The notes: generated by a model from the sequence alone, not told the origin. 64,000 nt of DNA from Verrucomicrobiota bacterium (GCA_023269675.1 JAHFSX010000007.1:160314-224313), one strand, 5' to 3'. Shown: positions 53,747 through 64,000, numbered from the stretch's first letter. Translations and numbers: made by a program.

Positions 53747-54712
53747 ATGAGAACAATCGATTTTTCGAACTATTTGGATGTGCTCTCCGGGCTCCGTAAA
53801 CCGTGGCAGGGTCAATACCATGCCATGTACTCCAGCGTGCTGGGCGGCGTGACACGTGACCCGCTGCTGATGCAGGTTCCGATCGATGACCATCTGGTGC
53901 ATCGCGGCGACGGCGTGTTCGACACCTTCAAGTGCGTGGGCCGCGCGGCGTATAATCTGGATGCCCATCTGCGGCGGCTGATGCGTTCTGCGGCGGCGAT
54001 CGGGCTGTCGTGGCCCGGGGGGATCGGCGAGATCCGCAAGCTGACGCTTGGAACGCTTGCCGCGGCGGACCGGGAGGCGTGCTCCGGCCGCGTGATGATC
54101 GCGCGCGGACCCGGCAGCTTCGGCGTCAGCCCGTACGAGTCTCCGGAACCGGCGCTCTACATTGTGGTCTACGCGGCGGGCGTGCCTTTCATGGACAAGC
54201 ACCCCGAAGGCGCCAGCGTGCGGCGCAGCCAGGTGCCCGTCAAGCCCGCGCGCTTTGCCACGGTCAAGAACTGCAACTATCTGCCGAATGTGATGATGAA
54301 GCGCGAGTCGGTGGACTGGGGCGTGGATTTCGTCGTCGGTTTCGACTCCGACGGGTTCATGGCTGAAGGGGCCACCGAGAATTTCGGTCTGGTCACGAAA
54401 AAGGGCGAACTGCTTTTCCCCCGTGTGGAGGGGGTGCTCGACGGCACCACGATGCTGCGGGTGATGCAGTTGGCGGAGGCCTTGGTCGAGGCCGGGGATT
54501 TGAAGGCGATCGCCTTCCGCGACATCACAGAGGCGGATGTCCGGGGTGCGGCGGAGATGCTGATTGTGGGGACCACGATCAACGTGGTTTCCGTGCGCTC
54601 TTTCGAAGGTGTGCCGGTGGGCGACGGGGCCCCGGGACCGGTCGGAGGCGCATTGAACGCGCGGCTGATGAGCGACATCGCGACGAACGACGCGTTGCGC
54701 ACGGCGTATTGA
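53747..54712 (+). CDS. class IV PLP aminotransferase (IlvE/PabC-like)
   Basis: 321 residues. The fold-type IV family is shown by DHLVHRGDGVFDTFKC (47-62), the Schiff-base Lys174 in ATVKNCNYLPN, and GFMAEGATENFGLV with cofactor-binding Glu and Thr (207-211). It is longer than PabC (about 270) and near the size of branched-chain aminotransferases (about 305). The choice between branched-chain amino acid transamination, D-amino acid transamination and aminodeoxychorismate lyase cannot be made from the sequence. It is followed after 12 bp by the EIIA gene and then purL, probably one transcript with a promoter near 53663. Confidence 0.87.
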   Translation: MRTIDFSNYLDVLSGLRKPWQGQYHAMYSSVLGGVTRDPLLMQVPIDDHLVHRGDGVFDTFKCVGRAAYNLDAHLRRLMRSAAAIGLSWPGGIGEIRKLTLGTLAAADREACSGRVMIARGPGSFGVSPYESPEPALYIVVYAAGVPFMDKHPEGASVRRSQVPVKPARFATVKNCNYLPNVMMKRESVDWGVDFVVGFDSDGFMAEGATENFGLVTKKGELLFPRVEGVLDGTTMLRVMQLAEALVEAGDLKAIAFRDITEADVRGAAEMLIVGTTINVVSVRSFEGVPVGDGAPGPVGGALNARLMSDIATNDALRTAY

Positions 54713-54724
54713 TTTTGGAGTGAT

Positions 54725-55201
54725 ATGGCAAATTTTGATGAAGTGATTCTGAAAAGCCTGGTCTGCCTGAACATGGATGACAGGGACGGGCAGCATGTCG
54801 TCACCACGTTAATCGATGAGGCGGTCAAGCAGGGGCTGCTGCCGCAGGCGCACAAGGAAGATGCGATTATGGCGGTGCTGAAGCGTGAGCTCAGTGCCTC
54901 CACGGCTCTGCCGGACGGGATCGCCCTGCCGCACGGGCGCACGGATTGCGTCAGCGACATCATCTGCATGATCGGCATTCATCCGCGCGGGGTCGAGTTC
55001 GGCGCGCCCGACCATCTTCCCTCGCAAATTTTTGTGCTGTTGCTGGTGCCCGCCACGGTGGGCTGTAACCATATTCACTTCTTGGCGAATCTGAGCCGCC
55101 GTCTGATGGAGCAGTCGGTGCGCAACGAGCTGTTGGCCGTCTCCACGCGTGACCAACTGTTGCAGGTGCTGCTGAGCCACTCCGATGAAGGGTTGTTGTA
55201 A
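54725..55201 (+). CDS. PTS EIIA-type (PtsN-like) regulatory protein
   Basis: 158 residues covering one complete EIIA-fructose/nitrogen domain. The phosphorylation site His70 is in ALPHGRTD, with conserved [25 protein letters not shown] and the C-terminal helical part [13 protein letters not shown]. With no EIIB/EIIC partners here, a regulatory PtsN (EIIA-Ntr) role linking carbon, nitrogen and potassium state is more likely than transport. Its TAA shares one base with the purL ATG (TAATG), so purL is translationally coupled to it. Confidence 0.88.
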   Translation: MANFDEVILKSLVCLNMDDRDGQHVVTTLIDEAVKQGLLPQAHKEDAIMAVLKRELSASTALPDGIALPHGRTDCVSDIICMIGIHPRGVEFGAPDHLPSQIFVLLLVPATVGCNHIHFLANLSRRLMEQSVRNELLAVSTRDQLLQVLLSHSDEGLL

Positions 55202-58200
55202 TGAAACCGTTGATGTTGCAAGGGGCCCCCGCTTTTTCGCCGTTCCGTATCGACGCGCTCGCGGAAAAGATCTGGCAGGCTGTTAAGGGTTCGGAAAAGA
55301 TCCAGATCGAAGCCCAGTTCGTTTATCTGCTCGATGCCCAATCCGGGCTCGATGCGCAGACCCTGGCGCGGGCCTGCGCTCTGCTGGGAGCGTCCGGCGC
55401 GGTCGCGGCCGGCGGCGGTTTCTTCGTGACGCCGCGCAAGGGCACGATCTCGCCGTGGTCTTCGAAGGCCACGGACATCTTCCAGAACTGCGGGTTGACG
55501 TCCGTCGCGCGCGTGGAGCGCGGCGTCCATTTCCGGATCCTGTCGGCCGGCAAGGAGCTGTCGCTTGAGACCCTGCTCGTGGCGTTGCCTGTGCTGCATG
55601 ACCGCATGACCGAGGGCGTCTACCTGAGCCTCGATGACCTGTTCGAGCATCGGCCGCCTGCGCCGGGCCGTTCATTCGACGTGCTCGGACACGGGCTGGC
55701 GGCCCTGGAAGCGGCCAACCGCACCTTGGGGCTCGCGCTGAGCGAGGACGAGATCCGCTACCTGTGCGACCACGCCCTCCAGGCCGGCCGCAACCCGACC
55801 GACACCGAGCTCGTGATGTTCGGACAGGTCAACTCCGAGCACTGCCGTCACAAGATCTTCAACGCCGACTGGGTCATCGACGGCGAGAGGAAAGAGCAGA
55901 CCCTTTTCAAGATGATCAAGCACACGCACGCCTGTCATCCCGAGGGCACGCTCGTGGCCTACTCCGACAACTCCGGCGTCCTGGAGGGGTTCCCGGCGGC
56001 TGATTTCGAGGTCGACCCCGCGACGCATGTCTTCCGCTTCGAGGACGACCAGCTCGACATGCTGATGAAGGTGGAGACGCATAACCACCCGACCGCGATC
56101 TCGCCTTTCCCAGGCGCGGCCACGGGCGTGGGCGGCGAGATCCGCGACGAGGCCGCGACCGGCACCGGGTCCAAGACCAAGGCCGGACTGGCGGGGTTCA
56201 TGGTCTCGAACCTGCGCGTGCCGGGCTTCGAGATGCCGTGGGAGAAACCCTACGCCGAATTCCCGAAGCGCCTCGCGACGCCCTTGGCGATCATGATGGA
56301 CGGGCCGCTCGGAGGCGCCGCCTTCGGCAACGAGTTCGGTCGTCCGCAGCTGTGCGGGTTCTTCCGCACGTACGAGGAGCTGGCGGCCGGCCGTTACCGC
56401 GGCTACCACAAGCCGATCATGCTGGCCGGCGGCATGGGCAATATCCGCCGGGGCCAGGTCCACAAAAAGCCCGTGCCTCCGGGCGCGCTGATCGTGCAGC
56501 TCGGCGGTCCGGCCATGCGCATCGGCCTGGGCGGCGGGGCCGCCTCGTCCATGACCACGGGCAGCAACGACGAGGCGCTGGATTTCGACTCCGTGCAGCG
56601 GGGCAACGCCGAAATGGAACGGCGCTGCCAAGAGGTGATCGACGTGTGCGTCGCGCTCGGCGACCAGAGCCCGATCCTGAGCATTCACGACATCGGCGCG
56701 GGCGGACTCTCGAACGGCTGCCCCGAGCTGGTGGAGAAGACCGGCGCGACCTTCGAGCTGCGCGCGGTGCACAACGAAGAGCGTTCCATGAGCCCGATGG
56801 AGATCTGGTGCTGTGAGGCGCAGGAGCGCTATGTGCTGGCGATCGGACCGGCCGACCGCGCGCGCTTCGAGGCGATCTGCGCGCGTGAGCGCTGCCCGGT
56901 GGCCTTCATCGGCGAGGCCCGCGACGATCAGCGGCTCGTCCTGCACGACAGCCAGTTCAACGACAACCCGATCGACATGGACATCAACGTGCTGCTGGGC
57001 AAGCCGCCGCGCATGGTCCGCGAGGTCGCCCGCGAGGCTGCCAAGCCGGCGGCGCTGAAGCTGAAGGGGATCACCCCCGCGGACGCGCTGGAGCGCGTCC
57101 TGCAGCTGCCGGCGGTGGCCGACAAAACCTTCCTGATCACGATCACGGACCGCTCGGTGACGGGGCTGGTGCACCGCGACCAGATGGTCGGGCGCTATCA
57201 GCTGCCGGCGGCGGACTGCGCGGTGACGGCCACGGGCTACCAAGCCTTCACCGGCGAAGCCATGGCGACCGGCGAGCGCACGCCCATCGCCCTGATCGAT
57301 GCGCCCGCGGCCGGCCGCATGGCGGTGGCCGAGGCGCTCACCAACATCGCGGGGGCGTCGATCGGCGCGATCGGCAACGTCAAGCTCTCGGCCAACTGGA
57401 TGTGCGCCTGCGGCGAGGCGGGCGAAGACGCCAGGCTTTTCGACACCGTCGCTGCGGTGGGGCTGGAGTTCTGCCCGAAAGTCGGGGTTTCGATTCCGGT
57501 CGGCAAAGATTCGCTTTCGATGCGCACCGTGTGGCAGGACTCCCACGGCGCATCGCACCGCCAGGTCGCGCCGCTGAGCCTGATCGTCAGCGCGTTCGCG
57601 CCGGTCAGGGACGTGCGCAAGACCCTGACGCCGGACCTCAAGCCCGGCGCGAGCACGCTGCTGCTGATCGATCTCGGCAAAGGACGCAACCGCCTCGGGG
57701 CTAGCGCCCTCGCCCAGGTCTACAACCAGGTGGGCGACACGCCCGCGGACGCGGATGACCCGGCCTTGCTGAAGGCCTTCTTTGAAGCGATGCAGGCGCT
57801 GGTCGCGGACGACTTGCTGCTGGCGTATCACGACCGCTCCGACGGCGGCGCGGCGGCGGCCCTGGCGGAGATGGCCTTCACCGGGGGCCGCGGCGTGCAG
57901 GCCGAATTGCCGGGCAAAGAGCTGCTGGGCGCCCTGTTCAGCGAAGAGCTGGGGGCGGTCCTGCAGGTCGCCGACGCCAAGCTCGACGCGGTCATGCGCG
58001 TCCTGGCCACGTTCAATTTGGCGGGGGGCGAGGTGTGCGTCAAGATCGGGCGTCCGACTGACGACCGCGCGTTCCGGCTCGCGTTCGGCGGCACGCGCGT
58101 GATCGACACCAGCATCACCTGGCTGCGGCGCACCTGGTCCGCGCTCACCTGCCGCATGCAGGCGCTGCGCGACAATCCCGATTGCGCGTGGCAGGAGTAC

Positions 58201-59067
58201 GACAACGGGTTGGACGAGAGCGATCCGGGCATGAGTTTTTCGCTGACGTATGATCCGGCCGAGGAGCCTGTGGACGGTGTCGAGCTGCGGCAACGGCCGC
58301 GGATGGCGGTGCTGCGCGAGCAGGGGGTGAACGGGCACGTCGAGATGGCGGCGGCGTTCGCGCTGGCGGGCTTCGAGTCGGTCGATGTCCACATGACCGA
58401 TCTGCTGGGCGGCCACGTGGATCTGGCGGCCTTCAGCGGTCTGGTGGCGTGCGGCGGCTTCTCCTACGGCGACGTGCTGGGCGCGGGCTCCGGCTGGGCG
58501 CGGAGCATCCTCTACAACGCGCGGCTGGCCGACATGTTCAAGACCTTTTTTGCCCGTCCCGACACGGTGACGCTGGGCGTGTGCAACGGCTGCCAGATGG
58601 TGTCTCAGCTCAAGGGCATCATCCCCGGGGCCGGACACTGGCCGCTCTTCCGGCGCAACGTTTCCGAACAGTTCGAGGCGCGCTACGCGACGCTGGAGGT
58701 GCTCGACTCACCCTCGGTGCTGTTCAAGGGCATGGCGGGTTCGCGGGTGCCGATCGCGGTGGCGCACGGCGAAGGACTGGCCGTGTTCGAAAGCCCCGGG
58801 GACGAGGCCCAGGCCATCGCGGCGGTGCGCTTCGTGGACGGCAAGGGACAGGCGACCGAGCGGTATCCGTGGAATCCCAACGGCTCCCGGGGCGGTCTGA
58901 CCGGGTTCACCTCCACCGACGGGCGCGCCACCATCCTGATGCCGCACCCCGAGCGCGGGTTCCGCGCGGTGCAGCTTTCGTACCGGCCCTCGGACCTCTT
59001 CACCGGCGAGGCGGGCCCGTGGATGCGCATGTTCCGTAACGCGTTCGCCTTTGTGGCGACGCGCTGA
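55201..59067 (+). CDS. purL: phosphoribosylformylglycinamidine synthase, single-chain
   Basis: 1288 residues (E. coli 1295), the large single-chain form. N-terminal domain about 1-170, linker, then two AIRS-type ATPase modules ([39 protein letters not shown]) and a glutaminase domain from about 1030 with nucleophile Cys1131 in [12 protein letters not shown] and HPERGFR near the end. It converts FGAR to FGAM using ATP and glutamine in purine synthesis. It follows the EIIA gene with a one-base overlap and does not lie in a larger purine operon here. Confidence 0.97.
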   Translation: MKPLMLQGAPAFSPFRIDALAEKIWQAVKGSEKIQIEAQFVYLLDAQSGLDAQTLARACALLGASGAVAAGGGFFVTPRKGTISPWSSKATDIFQNCGLTSVARVERGVHFRILSAGKELSLETLLVALPVLHDRMTEGVYLSLDDLFEHRPPAPGRSFDVLGHGLAALEAANRTLGLALSEDEIRYLCDHALQAGRNPTDTELVMFGQVNSEHCRHKIFNADWVIDGERKEQTLFKMIKHTHACHPEGTLVAYSDNSGVLEGFPAADFEVDPATHVFRFEDDQLDMLMKVETHNHPTAISPFPGAATGVGGEIRDEAATGTGSKTKAGLAGFMVSNLRVPGFEMPWEKPYAEFPKRLATPLAIMMDGPLGGAAFGNEFGRPQLCGFFRTYEELAAGRYRGYHKPIMLAGGMGNIRRGQVHKKPVPPGALIVQLGGPAMRIGLGGGAASSMTTGSNDEALDFDSVQRGNAEMERRCQEVIDVCVALGDQSPILSIHDIGAGGLSNGCPELVEKTGATFELRAVHNEERSMSPMEIWCCEAQERYVLAIGPADRARFEAICARERCPVAFIGEARDDQRLVLHDSQFNDNPIDMDINVLLGKPPRMVREVAREAAKPAALKLKGITPADALERVLQLPAVADKTFLITITDRSVTGLVHRDQMVGRYQLPAADCAVTATGYQAFTGEAMATGERTPIALIDAPAAGRMAVAEALTNIAGASIGAIGNVKLSANWMCACGEAGEDARLFDTVAAVGLEFCPKVGVSIPVGKDSLSMRTVWQDSHGASHRQVAPLSLIVSAFAPVRDVRKTLTPDLKPGASTLLLIDLGKGRNRLGASALAQVYNQVGDTPADADDPALLKAFFEAMQALVADDLLLAYHDRSDGGAAAALAEMAFTGGRGVQAELPGKELLGALFSEELGAVLQVADAKLDAVMRVLATFNLAGGEVCVKIGRPTDDRAFRLAFGGTRVIDTSITWLRRTWSALTCRMQALRDNPDCAWQEYDNGLDESDPGMSFSLTYDPAEEPVDGVELRQRPRMAVLREQGVNGHVEMAAAFALAGFESVDVHMTDLLGGHVDLAAFSGLVACGGFSYGDVLGAGSGWARSILYNARLADMFKTFFARPDTVTLGVCNGCQMVSQLKGIIPGAGHWPLFRRNVSEQFEARYATLEVLDSPSVLFKGMAGSRVPIAVAHGEGLAVFESPGDEAQAIAAVRFVDGKGQATERYPWNPNGSRGGLTGFTSTDGRATILMPHPERGFRAVQLSYRPSDLFTGEAGPWMRMFRNAFAFVATR

Positions 59068-59120
59068 CACGGGCGAGGGTTTAACCCGACAGATCAGTCT
59101 TGCCTGGCTATGTGATGACC

Positions 59121-60266
59121 ATGAAAATCGCGATCGTGCCGAATGCGTTCAAGGGGAGCCTGACGGCGTCGCAGGCTGCCGATTGCATGGAGCGCGGCCT
59201 CCGCCGAGGGTTGCCCGACTGCCGCGTGGTCAAGGTGCCGGTGGCGGACGGAGGCGACGGCACGGCGCGGGCCGTCGTGGAGGCGACGGACGGAAGATGG
59301 GTGGCCTGCACCGTCCGCGATCCGCTGGGACGCCCGGTCCGCTCGGGCTTCGGCCTGACGGGCGACGGGCGGACGGCCGTGATCGAGATGGCGTTGGCGA
59401 GCGGCCTGACGCTGCTCAAGCCCGCTGAACAAAATCCCCTGCTCACCAGCACGTACGGCACGGGGGAACTGATCCTCGCCGCCCTTGACCTGAAGGTCGA
59501 CACGATCCTGGTCGGTATCGGCGGCAGCGCCACCACGGACGGGGGCACGGGCATGGCCCGCGCGCTGGGCGTCCGGTTTCTGGATGCGCAGGGCGCTGAG
59601 CTGGACGGCACCGGCGGGGCGTTGGCCCGGCTGTCGCGCATCGATGTGGGCGGGCTGGATGCGAGGCTAAGGCACGTGGACGTGGACGTGGCCTGCGACG
59701 TGGACAATCTCTTGTTCGGGCCCAGCGGCGCGGCGCGCGCGTACGGCCCTCAAAAAGGCGCGACGCCGGCCATGATCGACCAGCTCGAACGCGGGCTGGA
59801 ACGGCTGGCCGCGGTCATCCGGACCGATCTGGGCGCCGACGTCTCGCAATTGCCGGGAGGCGGCGCGGCGGGCGGACTGGGGGCAGGGCTGGTCGCTTTT
59901 CTGGGCGGACGGCTGCGGCCGGGCGCGGAGCTGGTCATCGGGGTGACCGGCCTCGAAGAGAAGCTGGCCGGCTGCGACCTGGTGATCACGGGAGAGGGGC
60001 GCTTGGACGGACAGACCGTGTCCGGCAAGGCCCCTGCGGGCGTGGCGAATGTGGCGCGGGCGCATGGCATACCGGTGATCGCAATCTGCGGGTGTCTCGG
60101 CCCCGGCGTGGAGAAGGTGCACGACGTCGGGATCGCGGCGTACTTCTCGGCGCTGGAGGAATCCCTGCCCGAAAGCGATCTGCCCTTGCGTGGCCCCGGC
60201 ATGCTGGAGCGCTGCGCCGAGCAGGTGGGGCGGCTGCTGGCGCTTAAAACCGAATTTGCGAAGTGA
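59121..60266 (+). CDS. glycerate 2-kinase (GlxK/GarK type)
   Basis: 381 residues. The start at 59121 gives MKIAIVPNAFKGSLTASQAA, the normal family opening; upstream in-frame starts add only a few residues. Key blocks are PVADGGDGTARAV, IGIGGSATTDGGTGMARALG, DNLLFGPSGAARAYGPQKGA, AAGGLGAGLVAFL and ITGEGRLDGQTVSGKAPAGVA. It phosphorylates D-glycerate to 2-phosphoglycerate. The permease gene starts 9 bp downstream, so the pair likely imports and activates glycerate or a sugar acid that feeds into it. The usual tartronate semialdehyde reductase is not in view. Confidence 0.94.
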   Translation: MKIAIVPNAFKGSLTASQAADCMERGLRRGLPDCRVVKVPVADGGDGTARAVVEATDGRWVACTVRDPLGRPVRSGFGLTGDGRTAVIEMALASGLTLLKPAEQNPLLTSTYGTGELILAALDLKVDTILVGIGGSATTDGGTGMARALGVRFLDAQGAELDGTGGALARLSRIDVGGLDARLRHVDVDVACDVDNLLFGPSGAARAYGPQKGATPAMIDQLERGLERLAAVIRTDLGADVSQLPGGGAAGGLGAGLVAFLGGRLRPGAELVIGVTGLEEKLAGCDLVITGEGRLDGQTVSGKAPAGVANVARAHGIPVIAICGCLGPGVEKVHDVGIAAYFSALEESLPESDLPLRGPGMLERCAEQVGRLLALKTEFAK

Positions 60267-60275
60267 GGGGGCCCC

Positions 60276-61625
60276 GTGAACGATGCGCTCGTCCTTTTGT
60301 TTGTGCTCGCGAGCATCGTGCTGATTGTCCTGCTGACCTCTAAGTTCAAGTGCAATATTTTCCTCTCGATGTTTGTGGTCTCGCTGCTGCTGGGGATCGC
60401 GGCCCTGCCGGTGAATGACGTGGTGCCCGTCATCAAGGAGGGCTTCGGCGGCACCATGAAGTCGATCGGCGTGATCATCATCCTCGGCATCATGATCGGG
60501 CTGCTGCTCGAAAAGACCGGGGCGACCCTCAGCATGGCCTTGGCGATCCTGCGGCTGACGGGGAAAGAGCGGGCGGGGTTGTCGATCGGGATCACGGGGT
60601 TTGTTACCGGCATCCCCATTTTCTGCGATTCGGGGTTCATCGTGTTGAGCGGCCTGAACCGGTCGCTGGTGCAGCGCACGGGCAAGCCGATGATCTATAT
60701 GGCCACGCTGTTGGCGACGGGCCTGTATTCTGTCCACTGCCTCATTCCGCCGCATCCGGGGGCCATGGCGGCTGCGGGGCTTCTGAAGACCAACGTAGGC
60801 CAGCTGATCGGGCTGGGGTTGCTGATCGCCGTGCCCGGTGCCGCCGCCGGGTTTGCCTGGGCGCGCTGGATGTGCCGGCATGAGCCTGCCGCGGCGGTTC
60901 CGTCGCCGTCGGAGGAGGTGCTTGCGGGCGCGGCGCTGCCGCTTGGCGGACAGGCGCTGCCCTCGACCTTCCGCTCTTTCCTGCCGGTTCTGTTGCCGCT
61001 GGCTTTGCTGACCCTCCGGTCGGCCATCATGCTGAGGTCCCCGGCTTCGGACAGCACTCTCGAAAACGCGCTCCTGTTTCTGGGCAGCCCGGAAGTCGCG
61101 CTGCTCGTCGGCGTCGGATTGGCGGTGACGCTGTGCAAACGCGTCGATCTCGCGCTCCTCAACGAACTTTTTGACAAGGCCATCGAAAAGGCCGGCCCGA
61201 TTCTTGTGCTGACCGGGGCGGGCGGCATCTTCGGGGCGGTCATCAAGGCGACCGGTGTCGGCGAATATGCCGGAACCTATCTGGCCGGCACGGGGTGCGG
61301 GTTGCTCATCCCTTTCATCATGGCGGCGTTTCTCAAGACCGCGCTCGGGTCGTCCACGGTGGCCATCATGACGGCCGCCTCGATTGTCGCGCCGATGCTG
61401 GGCGCGCTGCATCTGGAGAGCGAGTCCGGGCGGCTGCTGGCCACGCTGGCCATGGGGTCGGGCTCCATGATCGTTTCACACGCCAACGATTCCTATTTCT
61501 GGGTGGTGACGCGGTTCTCGGGCCTGGATGCGGAGCAGACCCTGCGGGTTTTCACGACGGCCACGCTGGTCACCGGCATCACGGCGTTCCTGATGGTCTT
61601 GCTCTGCTCGCGGTTCCTGCTGTAG
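60276..61625 (+). CDS. GntP-family sugar-acid permease
   Basis: 449 residues from a GTG at 60276. It is a polytopic membrane protein with about twelve hydrophobic segments and GntP-type signatures TGFVTGIPIFCDSGFIVLSG, LIPPHPGAMAAAGLL, GAGGIFGAVIKATGVGEY, AAFLKTALGSSTVAIMTAAS and SHANDSYFWVVTRFSGL. Family members are proton symporters for gluconate, idonate, serine or glycerate. Coupling to the glycerate kinase gene suggests glycerate or an aldonate as substrate. Confidence 0.92.
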   Translation: MNDALVLLFVLASIVLIVLLTSKFKCNIFLSMFVVSLLLGIAALPVNDVVPVIKEGFGGTMKSIGVIIILGIMIGLLLEKTGATLSMALAILRLTGKERAGLSIGITGFVTGIPIFCDSGFIVLSGLNRSLVQRTGKPMIYMATLLATGLYSVHCLIPPHPGAMAAAGLLKTNVGQLIGLGLLIAVPGAAAGFAWARWMCRHEPAAAVPSPSEEVLAGAALPLGGQALPSTFRSFLPVLLPLALLTLRSAIMLRSPASDSTLENALLFLGSPEVALLVGVGLAVTLCKRVDLALLNELFDKAIEKAGPILVLTGAGGIFGAVIKATGVGEYAGTYLAGTGCGLLIPFIMAAFLKTALGSSTVAIMTAASIVAPMLGALHLESESGRLLATLAMGSGSMIVSHANDSYFWVVTRFSGLDAEQTLRVFTTATLVTGITAFLMVLLCSRFLL

Positions 61626-61695
61626 GCGGCGCGGCGCACGAGTGTGCGGCCGCTTTCCGGGCGGGGCTTGTCACGGCGACGGTAAGGGGCGAAAA

Positions 61696-64000
61696 GTGAA
61701 ACTTCTCACATGCTTTCTGGCGCTGACCGGGTTCATGGCCTGCCAAGCGGCGGTGAACGCGGAAACGGCGTCAAAGGTGATCGAACACCCTGAGCGGTTT
61801 TTGCCGACCGGGCAGCGGCAGCCTGCGCAGCCGTCCAATCATGCGGCGCGCGACTGGCCGGCTGACGTGCTGATCAATCACGCCGGTTATGCGCGCGCGC
61901 TGGAGGGGAAACCGGACCTGCCGCAGACAGAGAACCCCGGTTTCGGCGGCGCCTTCTTTGCCAAGGGGGGCCATGTGACCGTCGCGGGCTGCCCGGCGCT
62001 CGACCAGTTCCCGCTCACGGTGCGCGCGCGCGTGAAGATCCGTTCGGCGCAGCATTTCAACATTTTCGTGGCGCACGCGCCCAAGAGTTCCTCCGCGCAT
62101 TGGGAGCTGTATAGTTTCGCGGGCGACGGCGCGCTGGCCTTTTACATGCCGGGCAACCGCCCGGAGGTGATACGCGGCAAGACCGGCGTAACCGACGGGC
62201 AGTGGCACGATGTGGCGGCGGTTCTGACCCGCGACCGCGTGCGCCTCTATCTGGACGGGAAACAGGTCGGGGAGGGGAGTGTCACGCGTGCGGCCGGACA
62301 GGCCGACGGCGCGACGCGCCTCGGCGTCGGCGGGCTGGTCGAGGGCGGCCTCACGTGTGACGGCTGGCTCGACGAGCTCAGCATCCGCTCAGCCGCCGAG
62401 ACGATCACTCAGCCGCTTGCGGCCCCGCAGCGCGCGGATGGACAGACGGTCTTCCTGTGCGCGTTCGAGGCTGACCCCGCCCTGCCTGCGGGCGATTTTG
62501 CGGTGTCGGGCCAGCTGGCCGGCACGCTTTCCACCGCCGCCCGCGCGGCGGATTTCGTGGAGGAGCTGCTGCCGCGCGAGGGCCTTGAGCCGACCGTCAA
62601 GCCCGGCGAGAAACCGCCCAAAGGCGTGCCGGTCGAGCCGTGCGCGCCGGTAATGCTGGCGGAAGCGATCCGGCGACTGGGATTGCAGAGCGTGAAGGCG
62701 GATGATTTCCGTCCAGGCGTGCTGGCGTTCTGGGGTGAACAATTTGTGGAGCTGGCCAATCAGATCAGCGGCACGATGCCGTTGCCGCGCGGCGCGGCGG
62801 GCCAGGTCTATGATGAGCACGCGCTGATCCGGCCCGGGGAGCGGTCGCCGTACGAGGTGGTGGTGCGGCGCACGGGCGCCTTGCTCGATCTGCGGGAGAG
62901 GCCGCGTGCGGCAGGTGCGGTTCCCCGAGCCGTCCGCCGCGATGGACTGAGAGAAGACTGGTCGCGGCTGAAGGCAAATCAGGCTCCAAACGCGGCCGAC
63001 TATTTCGCCGCGTGCGCGCTGCGGCGCGCGGTGGTCATGTCGAACCCGGATCTCGCGTCCTATGACCGCTTGGTCTTTCTGGGCCGCGCCACGTACGCGG
63101 GCTGCCGGCTGACCAACCTGCGCAACACCGACCGCACCGGCGGCCACTTCGCCACGCAGTGTTTCGGGTTCAATTCGATTCACGGCGGCGGCGTCTTCGC
63201 GCTCGAGGGATGGCGCGCGAAACAGCCGGCGGTCGCCGACCTGCTGAGAGGGTGTATCGTGGCGAACGGGCGGCTGAAGGGCAAGACGCTGGAGCGAGGT
63301 TCGTTCTACACGCCGGAGGTGAGCTACGACGGCACATGCGTTTATTTCGCGCACTGCGCCGCGACCGAGCACCGCTGGTCGTGGTCGGAAGACACCGTAT
63401 GGAAGATCTTCAAGCTGGACCTCGCGACCGGCGTAGTGACGCAGCTGACCCAAGGGCCGTGGAACGATTTCGATCCGGCCGAGCTGCCTTCGGGACGGGT
63501 GGCCTTCATCTCTGAGCGGCGCGGCGGCTTCATCCGCTGCTTCACCGAAGGCTCGCGCCTGCGCGTGCCGACCTTCGTGCTGCACAGCATGCGGGCGGAC
63601 GGGAGCGACGCCTATCCCCTCAGCTATTACGAGACCAGCGAATGGCAGCCGAGCGTCGACAACAGCGGCATGCTGGTCTACACGCGCTGGGACTATACCG
63701 ACCGCGAGGACTGCCTCGGCAGCCTCTTCTGGACCTGCTATCCGGACGGGCGCGACCCGCGCGCGCCGCACGGCAACTATCCGCAGCCGTGGCACACCTT
63801 TGCGGACAACACGCATGGCGACCACCGCTTCGGCAAGTGCCCCGACGCGCCGTCGGGGCTGCCCATGACGGAGATGCACATCCGCGCACTGCCGGACTCG
63901 CACCGCTATGTGCTGACGGCCGCGCCGCACCACGGCGAGACCTTCGGATCGCTGTGCGTGCTGGACCTGCGACTGGCCGACGACGGCCACATGAGCCAGC
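61696..64000 (+). CDS. secreted LamG plus HzsA-like beta-propeller protein (3' end outside window)
   Basis: The frame is open from GTG 61696 (AAGGGG upstream) to the window end, 768 codons. An export signal or weak lipobox (FMAC) is followed by a LamG/concanavalin-like domain, about 40-235 (FNIFVAHAPKSSSAHWELYS; VRLYLDGKQVG; GWLDELSIRS), and a linker, about 240-400. The main part belongs to the beta-propeller family seen in hydrazine synthase alpha-like and TolB-like proteins of planctomycetes and relatives: LASYDRLVFLGR, GGVFALEGW, LTQGPWNDFDPAELPSGRVA, FISERRGGFIRC, LHSMRADGSDAYPLSYYETS, LVYTRWDYTDREDC and FWTCYPDGRDPRAPHGNYPQ. No heme-binding CxxCH was seen, so hydrazine chemistry is not implied. 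Confidence 0.8.
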   Translation, partial: MKLLTCFLALTGFMACQAAVNAETASKVIEHPERFLPTGQRQPAQPSNHAARDWPADVLINHAGYARALEGKPDLPQTENPGFGGAFFAKGGHVTVAGCPALDQFPLTVRARVKIRSAQHFNIFVAHAPKSSSAHWELYSFAGDGALAFYMPGNRPEVIRGKTGVTDGQWHDVAAVLTRDRVRLYLDGKQVGEGSVTRAAGQADGATRLGVGGLVEGGLTCDGWLDELSIRSAAETITQPLAAPQRADGQTVFLCAFEADPALPAGDFAVSGQLAGTLSTAARAADFVEELLPREGLEPTVKPGEKPPKGVPVEPCAPVMLAEAIRRLGLQSVKADDFRPGVLAFWGEQFVELANQISGTMPLPRGAAGQVYDEHALIRPGERSPYEVVVRRTGALLDLRERPRAAGAVPRAVRRDGLREDWSRLKANQAPNAADYFAACALRRAVVMSNPDLASYDRLVFLGRATYAGCRLTNLRNTDRTGGHFATQCFGFNSIHGGGVFALEGWRAKQPAVADLLRGCIVANGRLKGKTLERGSFYTPEVSYDGTCVYFAHCAATEHRWSWSEDTVWKIFKLDLATGVVTQLTQGPWNDFDPAELPSGRVAFISERRGGFIRCFTEGSRLRVPTFVLHSMRADGSDAYPLSYYETSEWQPSVDNSGMLVYTRWDYTDREDCLGSLFWTCYPDGRDPRAPHGNYPQPWHTFADNTHGDHRFGKCPDAPSGLPMTEMHIRALPDSHRYVLTAAPHHGETFGSLCVLDLRLADDGHMSQ

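Noticed and set aside
55672..58638. 988-codon minus-strand frame opposite purL
   Set aside because: purL is unambiguous; the antisense product is Arg/His/Gln-rich without domains.
61696..64000. Hydrazine synthase (anammox) function
   Set aside because: The similarity is to the beta-propeller family only; no heme-binding CxxCH and no hzsB/C genes are present.

Overview
The window is high-GC bacterial DNA, and nearly all of it can be assigned. The mix points to a PVC-superphylum bacterium, most likely Kiritimatiellota or a close Verrucomicrobiota/Lentisphaerota relative. The signs are very large secreted SGNH-hydrolase and beta-strand-repeat proteins, HzsA-like beta-propeller proteins, many secreted glycan-active proteins without a SusC/SusD pair, and an uppS-cdsA-dxr-rseP-ispG core cluster. 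This placement is inference from gene content; the window has no rRNA or other phylogenetic marker RNA. I saw no tRNA, rRNA, CRISPR array, phage or transposase gene.

Layout. (1) 1-12525, minus strand: three tandem paralogous secreted SGNH hydrolases (the first cut by the window edge), each carrying several copies of a ~200-residue module I cannot name. The second and third share a promoter block. (2) 12772-21056, plus strand: an orphan MalK-type ABC ATPase, then a lipoprotein, PIG-L deacetylase, NagB-like protein, PfkB kinase and MtlD-like dehydrogenase in one tight operon, followed by a Gfo/Idh/MocA oxidoreductase and a TIM-barrel isomerase. Together they look like an amino-sugar or sugar-alcohol catabolic island. 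(3) 21464-28227: purA and the isoprenoid/envelope cluster uppS-cdsA-dxr-rseP-ispG. (4) 28356-36835: a TPR-like lipoprotein (minus strand), holA, an unrecognised secreted protein, two radical-SAM enzymes matching the siroheme-dependent heme pathway (AhbC and AhbD), and a secreted CE1-type esterase. (5) 36910-53547: a ~2000-residue beta-strand-repeat surface protein, then GH78, a double pectate-lyase-like beta-helix protein, GH16, two glycosyltransferases and another beta-helix protein. (6) 53747-64000: a class IV aminotransferase, a PtsN-like EIIA, purL, a glycerate kinase with a GntP-type permease, and the start of a LamG/HzsA-like secreted protein.

How it fits together. The organism appears to be a heterotrophic degrader of decorated polysaccharides. 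Exported esterases and glycoside hydrolases (SGNH, CE1, GH78, GH16, beta-helix lyase-like proteins) would release sugars. The island in (2) and the glycerate kinase/permease pair would handle small carbon compounds inside the cell. The isoprenoid, heme and purine genes are housekeeping.

The intergenic DNA is unusual. It holds an inverted pair of a dispersed ~200-280 bp element (one copy interrupted by a MITE-like insertion bounded by TA), GTAG-headed REP/REPIN-like hairpins, and degenerate 6-mer and 7-mer arrays. At five genes one of these repeats begins exactly at the stop codon.
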